Part shown: piece by piece, positions 7,322-14,283 of the stretch
Layout of the letters: each line of letters opens with the position of its first letter
How positions within the stretch are numbered: position 1 is the stretch's first letter
NCBI GenBank assembly: GCA_964472095.1
Contig: CAYYIV010000004.1
Location: forward strand, 1-64,000
Direction of reading: 5' to 3'
From: Pelagibius sp964472095
GTDB taxonomy: Bacteria > Pseudomonadota > Alphaproteobacteria > Kiloniellales > Kiloniellaceae
DNA: 64,000 nucleotides
Translations under genes and position numbers: made by a program
The notes under the pieces: model-generated
The model's input: the letters and a program-made list of their open reading frames with translations, nothing else
Told to the model about the DNA's origin: nothing
The model's database searches: none

Positions 7322-9274
7322 ATGGCAGTTACGACAGAAAGTAAGCTCTCGATCACGCTCCCCGACGGCAGTATCCGCGCCTTCGAGGGGCCGATCACCG
7401 GTAGCGAGATCGCGGCCTCGATCGGGCCGGGCCTCGCCAAGGCTGCATTAGCCATCAAGGTCGACGGCAAGCTGCGAGACCTCGCGCGGCCGATCGAGCG
7501 CGACGCGGCGGTGGAGATCGTCACCGCCGGCCATGAGGACAGCCTGGAGCTGCTGCGCCACGACTGCGCCCACGTGCTGGCCGAGGCCGTGCAGGAGCTC
7601 TATCCCGGCACCCAGGTGACCTTCGGCCCCGCCATCGAGAACGGCTTTTACTACGACTTCGCCCGTTCCGAGCCCTTCACGCCCGACGACCTCGCGGTCA
7701 TCGAGAAGCGCATGCACGAGATTGTCGACCGCGACGAGACCATCACGCGCGAGGTCTGGGCACGCGACGCGGCGATCCGCCACTTCGCTGACCTCGGCGA
7801 GAAGTACAAGGCCGAACACATCGAGACGCTGCCGGCCGACGAGGAAATCTCGATCTACCGTCAGGGCGGCTGGCTCGACCTCTGCATCGGCCCGCACCTG
7901 CCCTCGACGGGCAAGCTCGGCCATGCCTTCAAGCTGACCAAGATCTCCGGCGCCTACTGGCGCGGCGACGCGCGCAATGCGCAGCTGCAGCGCATCTACG
8001 GCACCTGCTGGGAGAACGAGAAGCAGATGAAGGCCTACCTCACCATGCTTGAGGAGGCGGAGAAGCGCGATCACCGCCGCCTCGGGCGCGAGATGGACCT
8101 CTTCCATCTGCAGGAGGAGGCGGCCGGCTCGGTGTTCTGGCACCCCAAGGGCTGGACGCTGTACCGCACGGTGGAGCGCTACATGCGCCGCCGCCTGGAG
8201 GCCGCCGGCTACGTCGAGGTGAAGACGCCGCAACTCATCGACCGCTCGCTGTGGGAGGCTTCCGGCCACTGGGAGAAGTTCCATGAGCACATGTTCATCG
8301 CCGAGTCCGAGGAGCGTTCGCTGGCGGTCAAGCCGATGAACTGCCCGGGCCACGTGCAGATTTTCAAGCAGGGCATCACCAGCTACCGTGATCTGCCGCT
8401 GCGCATGGCCGAGTTCGGCGCCTGCCATCGCAACGAGCCCTCAGGCGCACTGCACGGCATGATGCGGGTGCGCGCCTTCACCCAGGACGATGCCCACATC
8501 TTTTGCACGCCGGACCAGATCAACGCCGAGACGGTGATCTTCTGCGACCTGCTGCGCTCGGTCTACCGCGACTTCGGCTTCGACGAACTGGTGGTGAAGT
8601 TCTCCGACCGCCCGGCGCTGCGCGCTGGCGATGACGCCACCTGGGACAAGGCCGAGGGCGCCCTGAAGAGCGCGGTCGAGGAGGCCGGACTCGACTATAC
8701 GCTGAACCCCGGCGAGGGCGCTTTCTACGGGCCGAAGCTGGAGTTCGTGCTGCGCGACGCCATCGGCCGCGACTGGCAATGCGGCACCTTCCAGGTCGAT
8801 TTCGTGCTGCCGGAGCGTCTCGGCGCCAGCTACGTCGGCGAGGACGGCGAGAAGCACCGCCCGGTCATGCTGCACCGGGCGATCCTTGGCTCCTTCGAGC
8901 GCTTCCTGGCCATCCTCATCGAACAGTATGCTGGCCGCTTCCCGCTCTGGTTGGCGCCGGTGCAGGTGGTGGTGGCCTCGATCACCTCAGATGCCAACGA
9001 CTACGGCGAAGAGGTTGCCGGCGCCTTGCGGGCCGCCGGGCTGCGGGTTGCGACGGACCTGCGCAACGAAAAAATCAACTACAAGGTGCGCGAACATTCG
9101 CTCGCCAAGGTTCCTGCGATCGCTGTGGTCGGTCGCCGCGAGGCCGAAGAGGGCAAGGTCGCCCTGCGCCGCCTCGGCAGCCAGGCGCAAGAGGTCCTTG
9201 CGCTCGCCGAGGCAGTGGCTAGGATCAAGGCTGAGGCAGCGGGCCCGGGCGCAGTGGTGCCGCGGGAGGCATAG
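7322..9274 (+). CDS. thrS: Threonine--tRNA ligase
   Basis: A 650-residue class II aminoacyl-tRNA synthetase of normal length. Domains in order: TGS (residues ~8-70), the tRNA-editing SAD domain (~75-240, with HDCAHVLAEA), the catalytic core (~245-540), and the anticodon-binding HGTP domain (~545-640). Class II motifs visible are the motif 2 region FRMAEFGACHRNE-like (RMAEFGACHRNEPSG) and motif 3 MLHRAILGSFERF. The zinc-binding Cys is in KPMNCPGHV. It charges tRNA-Thr in the cytoplasm. It is followed after 180 bases by infC, the classical thrS-infC order. Confidence 0.98.
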   Translation: MAVTTESKLSITLPDGSIRAFEGPITGSEIAASIGPGLAKAALAIKVDGKLRDLARPIERDAAVEIVTAGHEDSLELLRHDCAHVLAEAVQELYPGTQVTFGPAIENGFYYDFARSEPFTPDDLAVIEKRMHEIVDRDETITREVWARDAAIRHFADLGEKYKAEHIETLPADEEISIYRQGGWLDLCIGPHLPSTGKLGHAFKLTKISGAYWRGDARNAQLQRIYGTCWENEKQMKAYLTMLEEAEKRDHRRLGREMDLFHLQEEAAGSVFWHPKGWTLYRTVERYMRRRLEAAGYVEVKTPQLIDRSLWEASGHWEKFHEHMFIAESEERSLAVKPMNCPGHVQIFKQGITSYRDLPLRMAEFGACHRNEPSGALHGMMRVRAFTQDDAHIFCTPDQINAETVIFCDLLRSVYRDFGFDELVVKFSDRPALRAGDDATWDKAEGALKSAVEEAGLDYTLNPGEGAFYGPKLEFVLRDAIGRDWQCGTFQVDFVLPERLGASYVGEDGEKHRPVMLHRAILGSFERFLAILIEQYAGRFPLWLAPVQVVVASITSDANDYGEEVAGALRAAGLRVATDLRNEKINYKVREHSLAKVPAIAVVGRREAEEGKVALRRLGSQAQEVLALAEAVARIKAEAAGPGAVVPREA

Positions 9275-9441
9275 CCTTAGGCAAAGGGCCCCAGCCGGAG
9301 AACTGGCCTCGGGCAGAGAGAAGCGGGGCAGGACAGGAAGTCCGGCCCCAAGTTTTGAGGGGAGGTCCGGCCGCAGGCGGTGGGATCGGAAAAAGACCCG
9401 AACAGGAAAGTCACCTGAAAGGGGAACCCTGCAACAGGAAC

Positions 9442-9457
9442 GAGGAGCTAAGCGATA
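9442..9457 (+). promoter_or_regulatory. Shine-Dalgarno plus AUA start codon of infC
   Basis: GAGGAG (9442-9447) is followed after 7 bases by ATA (9455-9457). Read from ATA, the protein begins (M)ARPPFDSAPSRDG and runs into the recognisable IF-3 sequence. No ATG, GTG or TTG occurs in frame between this ribosome-binding site and residue 20. Use of AUA would let IF-3 repress its own translation, as known for the AUU start of E. coli infC. Confidence 0.75.
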
Positions 9458-9991
9458 GCACGTCCACCTTTTGATAGCGCGCCGTCCCGCGATGGGCCGC
9501 GTGTCAACGATATGATCACCTCGCCCCAGGTTCGCCTGGTCGACGAGAACGGAGAGCAGGTCGGCGTCGTACCGACGGCCGATGCTCTGCGCCGGGCCGA
9601 GAGTGCCGGACTAGACCTGATGGAGGTTTCGCCCAACGCCGACCCGCCCGTCTGCAAGATCCTCGACTACGGCCGTTTCCGCTACGAGGCCCAGAAGAAG
9701 AAGAACGAGGCCCGCAAAAAGCAGAAGGTCATCGAGGTCAAGGAAATCAAGATGCGGCCGAACATCGACACCCACGACTACGAGGTGAAGATGCGCTCGA
9801 TCCACCGCTTCATCGAAGATGGCGACAAGGTCAAGGTGACCATGCGCTTCCGCGGCCGCGAGATGGTCCATCAAGACCTCGGCAAGCAGGTACTCGACCG
9901 CGTCCGCGACGAAATGGAAGCCGTCGCCAAGGTCGAGCAGTTCCCCAAGCTCGAAGGGCGCCAGATGACCATGGTCATGGCACCCCGATAG
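9455..9991 (+). CDS. infC: Translation initiation factor IF-3, predicted AUA start
   Basis: A 178-residue protein from the ATA codon; starting at the first in-frame ATG (9512) would give only 159 residues and cut the conserved N-terminal segment RVND-MITSPQVRLVDENGEQ. The N-terminal IF-3 domain (residues ~20-90, LMEVSPNADPPVCKILDYGRF) is joined by a lysine-rich linker (EAQKKKNEARKKQK) to the C-terminal domain (KEIKMRPNIDTHDYEVK...VKVTMRFRGREM). IF-3 binds 30S subunits and discriminates against non-canonical start codons, so a rare start codon on its own gene implies autoregulation. The stop codon TAG lies in the loop of a hairpin formed by the palindromic repeats downstream. Confidence 0.93.
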   Translation: MARPPFDSAPSRDGPRVNDMITSPQVRLVDENGEQVGVVPTADALRRAESAGLDLMEVSPNADPPVCKILDYGRFRYEAQKKKNEARKKQKVIEVKEIKMRPNIDTHDYEVKMRSIHRFIEDGDKVKVTMRFRGREMVHQDLGKQVLDRVRDEMEAVAKVEQFPKLEGRQMTMVMAPR

Positions 9992-10048
9992 GGGTGCCGC
10001 GGGGTCATGGCACCCCGGTAGGGGTGCCGAGGGGCCATGCCACCCCGC
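9971..10048 (+). repeat. 30-bp tandem palindromic repeats overlapping the infC stop
   Basis: Units begin at 9971, 10001 and 10031 (the last partial), an exact 30-base period. Each full unit holds the perfect hairpin GGCACCCC-N4-GGGGTGCC (9979-9998 and 10009-10028). The first unit encodes the end of IF-3 (VMAPR-stop). There is no T-run, so these are not ordinary terminators by themselves. Confidence 0.85.
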
Positions 10049-10061
10049 TGAAGAGAACCCG

Positions 10062-10090
10062 GGCCGCCTGCCGAAGCGGGCGGCCTTTCT
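10062..10090 (+). terminator. Rho-independent terminator after infC
   Basis: A 10-bp stem, GGCCGCCTGC / GCGGGCGGCC (one G:U), with loop CGAA, followed by TTTCT. It closes the thrS-infC transcript and faces the 3' end of the convergent bdcA gene. Confidence 0.75.
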
Positions 10091-10133
10091 GGTCCATCCG
10101 GATTGACCGGGCCGCGGCGCCGCCCCCGGCGCG

Positions 10134-10847
10134 TCACGCGCCAAAACCACCGTCGATGGTGTGCTGGGCACCGGTGATGTAGCCGGCTTCCGGGCCTGCC
10201 AGATAGGCGACCAGGCCGGCGATCTCCTCTGGCCGGCCGTGCCGCTTGATCGCCAAGACGGAGTGCATGGTCTCCTTCATGGGACCGTCGGCCGGGTTCA
10301 TGTCGGTGTCGACCGGGCCGGGCTGCACGTTGTTCACCGTGATGCCGCGCGGGCCGAGGTCGCGGGCGAGGCCGCGTACCAGCCCCTGGACAGCCGACTT
10401 GCTGAGCGCATAGGCGGCGAGGCCGGGGAAGGGCATGCGGTCGCCGTTCACCGAGCCGATAACGATGATGCGGCCGCCGTCGGGCATCTTGCGGGCCGCC
10501 TCCACGGCGGCGTGGTAGGGGCTCCGCACGTTCACGTCGATCAGGCGGTCGATCTCGGCGGGATCCAGTTCCAGCGGATCGCCGACCACCGCAACGCCGG
10601 CATTCACCACCAGGATATCCAGCGGTCCCTGCCCTGCGATCACCTTGGCCACCGCCTCGCGGTCGGCGCTGTCCGCCTGGACGGCCGTGGCCTTGGTCTT
10701 GGCGGCCAGCGCCGCCGCGGCATCCTTCGAGCCTGCGTAGGTGAAGGCCGCCTCGGCGCCCTCGGCCACCAGCCGCTCGACCACCGCCGCGCCGATGCCG
10801 CGGCTGCCGCCCAGGACCAGCGCCTTCTTTCCCTTCAACGTAGCCAT
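10134..10847 (-). CDS. bdcA: BdcA-like short-chain dehydrogenase
   Basis: A 237-residue classical SDR with the cofactor motif LGGSRGIGAA (residues ~12-21), NAG (VVNAGVAV), catalytic Ser in VIGSVNGDRMPF, and YALSK (Tyr/Lys). It matches E. coli BdcA as I recall it in length and in long stretches (FTYAGSKDAA, DILVVNAG, KRHGRPEE, TIDGGFGA). E. coli BdcA has been described as a cyclic-di-GMP-binding SDR affecting biofilm dispersal; whether that role applies here is unknown. It is divergent from a TetR gene that resembles BdcR, with 62 bases between the starts, so repression by that regulator is likely. Confidence 0.88.
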   Translation of the reverse strand: MATLKGKKALVLGGSRGIGAAVVERLVAEGAEAAFTYAGSKDAAAALAAKTKATAVQADSADREAVAKVIAGQGPLDILVVNAGVAVVGDPLELDPAEIDRLIDVNVRSPYHAAVEAARKMPDGGRIIVIGSVNGDRMPFPGLAAYALSKSAVQGLVRGLARDLGPRGITVNNVQPGPVDTDMNPADGPMKETMHSVLAIKRHGRPEEIAGLVAYLAGPEAGYITGAQHTIDGGFGA

Positions 10848-10871
10848 GAATTTTCTCCTTGATGAATTGTA

Positions 10872-10883
10872 TAGTGGCTACTA
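10872..10883. promoter_or_regulatory. Candidate BdcR operator between bdcA and bdcR
   Basis: TAGTGGCTACTA is an imperfect dyad (10 of 12 positions self-complementary) in the short divergent promoter region, as expected for a TetR-family dimer site. Inference only. Confidence 0.4.
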
Positions 10884-10909
10884 CATATGTTGGAGTGGGA
10901 GGGTCGCAA

Positions 10910-11524
10910 GTGAAAAATATAGCGCTCGCTAAAAAAAACTTGCCAGGCCGCGGCCGGCCACGTGGTTTCGATGCAGAAGCGGCTGTGAGAACCGCCTTGG
11001 AGCTGTTCCATGCCCGCGGCTACGACGCCGTCGGCGTGGCCGAGCTGGGCGAGGCGATCGGCGTGAAGGCGCCCAGCCTCTACGCCGCCTTCGGCAGTAA
11101 GAAGGGGCTCTTCGAGCGGGCGCTGGCGCTCTACGTGGAAAGCGAGGGCAGCTTCATCAAGTCGACCCTGGCCGAGGAAGGCAGCGTCGCCGAGGTGATC
11201 GGCCGGCTGCTCACCCGCGCGGCGGAGATCTACGGTGCGCCGGGCGCCCTGCCCGGCTGCCTGGTGCTCGATAGCACCCGCAACTGCAGCGACCTGGAGG
11301 TCCGCCAACTCACCGACGGCCTGCGCGCCGAGGGGCGCGAGCGGCTGCGCCGCCACATCGCGCGGGAGTTCCCCGAGGCGGCCGATGTCCTGGCGGACTA
11401 CGTCACGGTTGCTCTGGCCGGCCTCTCAGCCTCGGCGCGCGACGGCATGGATCCGGCCGCCCTGCGCCGCTCGGCGCAGATCGCCGCCGACGGCTTCGCC
11501 GCCCAGTTGGGCGGAAAGGGCTAA
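10910..11524 (+). CDS. bdcR: BdcR-like TetR family repressor
   Basis: A 204-residue TetR-family protein. The start is the GTG at 10910, supported by GGAGGG 6 bases upstream; an earlier in-frame ATG at 10859 has no ribosome-binding site. The helix-turn-helix lies at residues ~20-65 (GRGRPRGFDAE..., then LGEAIGVKAPSLYAAFGSKKGLF). The C-terminal ligand domain has cysteines in GCLVLDSTRNCSD. It resembles E. coli BdcR in sequence and in its divergent arrangement with bdcA. It probably represses bdcA and itself. Its 3' end overlaps the convergent DMT gene by 4 bases. Confidence 0.87.
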   Translation: MKNIALAKKNLPGRGRPRGFDAEAAVRTALELFHARGYDAVGVAELGEAIGVKAPSLYAAFGSKKGLFERALALYVESEGSFIKSTLAEEGSVAEVIGRLLTRAAEIYGAPGALPGCLVLDSTRNCSDLEVRQLTDGLRAEGRERLRRHIAREFPEAADVLADYVTVALAGLSASARDGMDPAALRRSAQIAADGFAAQLGGKG

Positions 11525-12456
11525 CGCGGCCTGGCGCCGCGCCGGGTGCGGGACAGGGCGCCGCCCATGCCCAAGGTGCCGAGGGCAATCAGCAGCAGCC
11601 CGGCGCCCTGCAGCGGGCTCAGGCGATGGCCGTAGACTATGTAGTCGACCAGCAGCGCCGCGGCGGGATAGGCAAAGAGCAGGACGGCGATCATGGCGCC
11701 GTGCAGGCGCGGCAGCGCGCTGTAAAGCAGTACGTAGACCAGGCCGGTGTGGATGGCGCCTAGGCCGATGAGCCAGGGTGCCTGGCCCGCTGACGGCAGC
11801 TCCTCGCCGATGGCCAGCAGCACCGGTGCAAGCAGCACGGCGCCGGTAGCGCAGTGAACCAGGGCGACGAACTGTGGTTTGAGGCCGATGCCGATGGCGC
11901 GGGTGGCAAAGAGGGTCGCTGTGTAGAACAGGCTGCCGGCGATCGCGAGGCCGGCGCCTGCGAGCAACCGGGCCTCGGACCCACTGAAGAGAAGCTTGCG
12001 CGCATCAAGGGCCAGCAGGAAGCCGAGGAAGGCCAGCAGCAACCAGCCGACCTGCAGCGCCGACACGCGCTCGCGGGCAACGGCGATGCTGGCCAACAGC
12101 ACCCAGAAGGGCTGCACGTGATAGGCGATGGTGGCGAAGCCGATGGTGGTCATCTGGATGGCTTCGAAGAAGAGTATCCAGTTGACCGCCATGCAGACGC
12201 CACCGGCAACCGCCAGCGCCAACGTCCGGCGGGTCCAGAGGACGCTGCGGAACTGGCCTGCCAGCGCGCAGAACAGCGCCAGGAAGGCGGCGCCGATGAG
12301 GCAGCGCCAGAATACCCCCGCCTCGGCCGAGACACCGGACTCCAGGACGAAGACGCCAAGCGTACCGAGCAGGCTCTGCGCGGCGACGAAACGGGCGACG
12401 GCACCGCCGTCGGCAGTGGCAGGCGAGGAACTCACGATGAGCCTTTCCCGGAACAT
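11521..12456 (-). CDS. DMT superfamily (EamA) transporter
   Basis: A 311-residue inner-membrane protein with about ten hydrophobic segments arranged as two EamA repeats (first ~residues 20-150, second ~165-300). Examples are ALAVAGGVCMAVNWILFFEAI and WLIGLGAIHTGLVYVLLYSAL, the latter typical of repeat 2. Such proteins export amino acids or other metabolites, but the substrate cannot be read from sequence. ATG 12456 has GAGAAG 7 bases upstream. GTG at 12435 with GGGAAAGG is an alternative start. It is divergent from a LysR regulator 84 bases away that likely controls it. Confidence 0.86.
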   Translation of the reverse strand: MFRERLIVSSSPATADGGAVARFVAAQSLLGTLGVFVLESGVSAEAGVFWRCLIGAAFLALFCALAGQFRSVLWTRRTLALAVAGGVCMAVNWILFFEAIQMTTIGFATIAYHVQPFWVLLASIAVARERVSALQVGWLLLAFLGFLLALDARKLLFSGSEARLLAGAGLAIAGSLFYTATLFATRAIGIGLKPQFVALVHCATGAVLLAPVLLAIGEELPSAGQAPWLIGLGAIHTGLVYVLLYSALPRLHGAMIAVLLFAYPAAALLVDYIVYGHRLSPLQGAGLLLIALGTLGMGGALSRTRRGARPR

Positions 12457-12490
12457 TCGTCTGCTTCTCGATAATCGCTTGCGAAGAATC

Positions 12491-12531
12491 TGAGAAACGA
12501 ATAGTTCTCAAGTTATCATTCGATTTTCGAA
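12491..12531. promoter_or_regulatory. Two dyads in the DMT/LysR divergent promoter, one with T-N11-A form
   Basis: TGAGAA-N8-TTCTCA (12491-12510) is a perfect 6-bp-arm inverted repeat. TTCGATTTTCGAA (12519-12531) is a 13-base palindrome matching the T-N11-A box of LysR-type regulators exactly and ends 9 bases before the lysR start, consistent with autorepression. Confidence 0.55.
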
Positions 12532-12540
12532 AGTTAATCG

Positions 12541-13428
12541 TTGCGCCCGCTGCTGGACCTCGAGCACCTCGCCACCTTCGTCGCCATCGTCGAGAGCGGC
12601 AGCCTGGCCCGCGCGTCCGGGCGGGTCGGGCGCAGCCAGTCCGCCATCAGCATGCAGCTGAAGAAGCTGGAGGACCGGGTCGGGCTCAAGCTGCTGGTGC
12701 GCGATGCCCATGGCGTCACCCTGACGGAGGCGGGCGGCATTCTGTTGCAGCACGCCCGGCGCTTTCGCAATCTGAACGAGGAGGCCTGGACGGCGCTGCG
12801 CGAGCCGGCCCTGGAGGGCCGTGTCCGCCTCGGCATGCCGGATGACTATGCGGTGCAGTTGTTGCCGCCGGTGCTCGGCTCTTTCGCCGCCAAGCATCCA
12901 CGGGTGGCGGTGGAACTGGCTTGCGAGCAGAGCGACAGCCTGATGGAGGGCCTCGGGTCCGGGCGCATCGACGTCGCTGTCTTCACCCGCAGTGCAACCC
13001 GTCCGGGCCATCTGCTGCGGCGTGAGCCGCTGGTCTGGGTCGGGCCACCGCTGGTGCGGGCGGAGGCGCTCGACCCGCTGCCCCTGGCGCTCTACCAGCC
13101 GGGCTCGCTGGATCGGGAACTGGTGCTGCAGGCGCTGGAGATGCGGTCGCAGCGCTATCGCATCGCCTACTCCAGCCCCAGTATCGCCGGCCTGCTGGCT
13201 GCACTGCGGGCGGGGCTCGCCGTCGCCGCCATGACGCGCTGCTCGGTGCCGCAGGACCTGCGCCTGCTGACCGAGAGCGACCGGCTGCCGCCTCTGCCGC
13301 CGCTCGAGGTGGCGATTGCCACGGGCGCGCGGCAGGACGGCGGCATCGTCCGACGCCTGCGCGAGGAGATCATCCTCGCCCTCAGTGATCCCCTGCTCGG
13401 CCCCGCTACCCCCGCGGCGGCCCCTTAG
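12541..13428 (+). CDS. LysR family transcriptional regulator
   Basis: A 295-residue protein starting at TTG 12541; an in-frame TAA at 12535 excludes any earlier start. The N-terminal winged helix (residues ~1-60) reads LEHLATFVAIVESGSLARASGRVGRSQSAISMQLKKLE, followed by the linker helix and a periplasmic-binding-like effector domain (~88-280). It regulates most likely the divergent EamA transporter gene and itself. It ends 74 bases before the rpmI promoter. The inducer is unknown. Confidence 0.9.
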   Translation: MRPLLDLEHLATFVAIVESGSLARASGRVGRSQSAISMQLKKLEDRVGLKLLVRDAHGVTLTEAGGILLQHARRFRNLNEEAWTALREPALEGRVRLGMPDDYAVQLLPPVLGSFAAKHPRVAVELACEQSDSLMEGLGSGRIDVAVFTRSATRPGHLLRREPLVWVGPPLVRAEALDPLPLALYQPGSLDRELVLQALEMRSQRYRIAYSSPSIAGLLAALRAGLAVAAMTRCSVPQDLRLLTESDRLPPLPPLEVAIATGARQDGGIVRRLREEIILALSDPLLGPATPAAAP

Positions 13429-13501
13429 AGGCTCGGCGCTCATGCCGTTTTCGGCAGTTTTCCGGGGCATTCCCAGGGCCTTCTCGGCCCGGTGGCCCGG
13501 C

Positions 13502-13530
13502 TTGCATTCCCCCGACGAGGCGGCTATAAC
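13502..13530 (+). promoter_or_regulatory. Sigma70-type promoter for rpmI-rplT
   Basis: TTGCAT (13502-13507), a 17-base spacer and TATAAC (13525-13530). The ~77-base leader before rpmI could carry ribosomal-protein autoregulation, but I recognise no specific structure. The promoter gives the ribosomal genes transcription independent of infC. Confidence 0.75.
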
Positions 13531-13613
13531 CCCGCGTTCCTGATTGAGCGGTCCGGCTAAAAGGGCATGCCCAGCCGCTCCTACTGTCTCGTTTCGTTCG
13601 GAAAGGATGCAAA

Positions 13614-13817
13614 ATGCCCAAACTGAAGAACAAGTCCGGGGCCAAGAAGCGTTTCCGCCTCTCCGGCTCCGGTAAAGTCATCATGAGCCAGGCGGGCAAG
13701 CGCCATGGCATGCGCAAGCGCCCCCAGAAGATGATCCGCGGCGCCCGCGGCACCTCCATCATGTGTGAAGCCGACGCCAAGATCGTGCGCCGCAACTTCC
13801 TGATCTACGCGAAGTAA
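13614..13817 (+). CDS. rpmI: 50S ribosomal protein L35
   Basis: A 67-residue basic protein of normal L35 length, with PKLKNKSGAKKRFRLSGSGKV at the N terminus and HGMRKRPQKMIRGARG in the middle. AAAGGA lies a few bases before the ATG. It is a component of the large ribosomal subunit, first in the rpmI-rplT pair and 12 bases ahead of rplT. Confidence 0.98.
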   Translation: MPKLKNKSGAKKRFRLSGSGKVIMSQAGKRHGMRKRPQKMIRGARGTSIMCEADAKIVRRNFLIYAK

Positions 13818-13829
13818 GGGGGCACCGAC

Positions 13830-14186
13830 ATGGCAAGAACCAAGCGCGGCGTCACCACCCACGCGCGTCACCAGAAGATCCTGAAGCGCGCCAAGGGCTA
13901 CCGCGGCCGTGGCAAGAACGTCTTCACCGTGGCCATCGAGCGGGTCGAGAAGGGCCTGCAGTACGCCTATCGCGACCGCCGCGTCAAGAAGCGCAATTTC
14001 CGCTCCCTGTGGATCCAGCGCATCAATGCCGGCGCCCGCGAACATGGCCTGACCTACTCCCAGTTTATGAACGGCATCAAGCGGGCTGGTATCGAGCTCG
14101 ACCGCAAGGTGCTGTCCGACCTGGCGGTGCGCGAGCCCGATGCCTTCAAGTCCCTGGTGGAGCAGGCCAAGGCCGCCCAGGCCTGA
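13830..14186 (+). CDS. rplT: 50S ribosomal protein L20
   Basis: A 118-residue protein of normal length beginning ARTKRGVTTHARHQKILKRAKG, the conserved basic arm that threads into 23S rRNA. The globular domain (LWIQRINAGAREHGLTYSQF) follows. L20 is an early large-subunit assembly protein and in E. coli represses rpmI-rplT translation. GGGGG upstream of the ATG serves as ribosome-binding site. Confidence 0.98.
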   Translation: MARTKRGVTTHARHQKILKRAKGYRGRGKNVFTVAIERVEKGLQYAYRDRRVKKRNFRSLWIQRINAGAREHGLTYSQFMNGIKRAGIELDRKVLSDLAVREPDAFKSLVEQAKAAQA

Positions 14187-14211
14187 GCTTCCCGGCAAAG
14201 TCCAGAGACCG

Positions 14212-14261
14212 CTCCCGTCGCCTGAGGCGCGCTTTCTCTTCGAGGGCGCGCCTGACGGGAG
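14212..14261 (+). other. Strong hairpin between rplT and pheS
   Basis: The outer stem CTCCCGTC / GACGGGAG (14212-14219 with 14254-14261) and inner stem AGGCGCGC / GCGCGCCT (14225-14232 with 14246-14253) are separated by a 5-base bulge, with a 13-base loop. No T-run follows, so it may be a processing or regulatory element rather than a terminator. It sits where E. coli has the pheST attenuator, but I see no Phe-rich leader peptide. Confidence 0.65.
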
Positions 14262-14283
14262 GGCAGAGGTAGGCATCTAGGCT

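Noticed and set aside
14187..14283. Phe-codon leader peptide (pheM-like) before pheST
   Set aside because: No short frame with consecutive Phe codons and no terminator tail were found.
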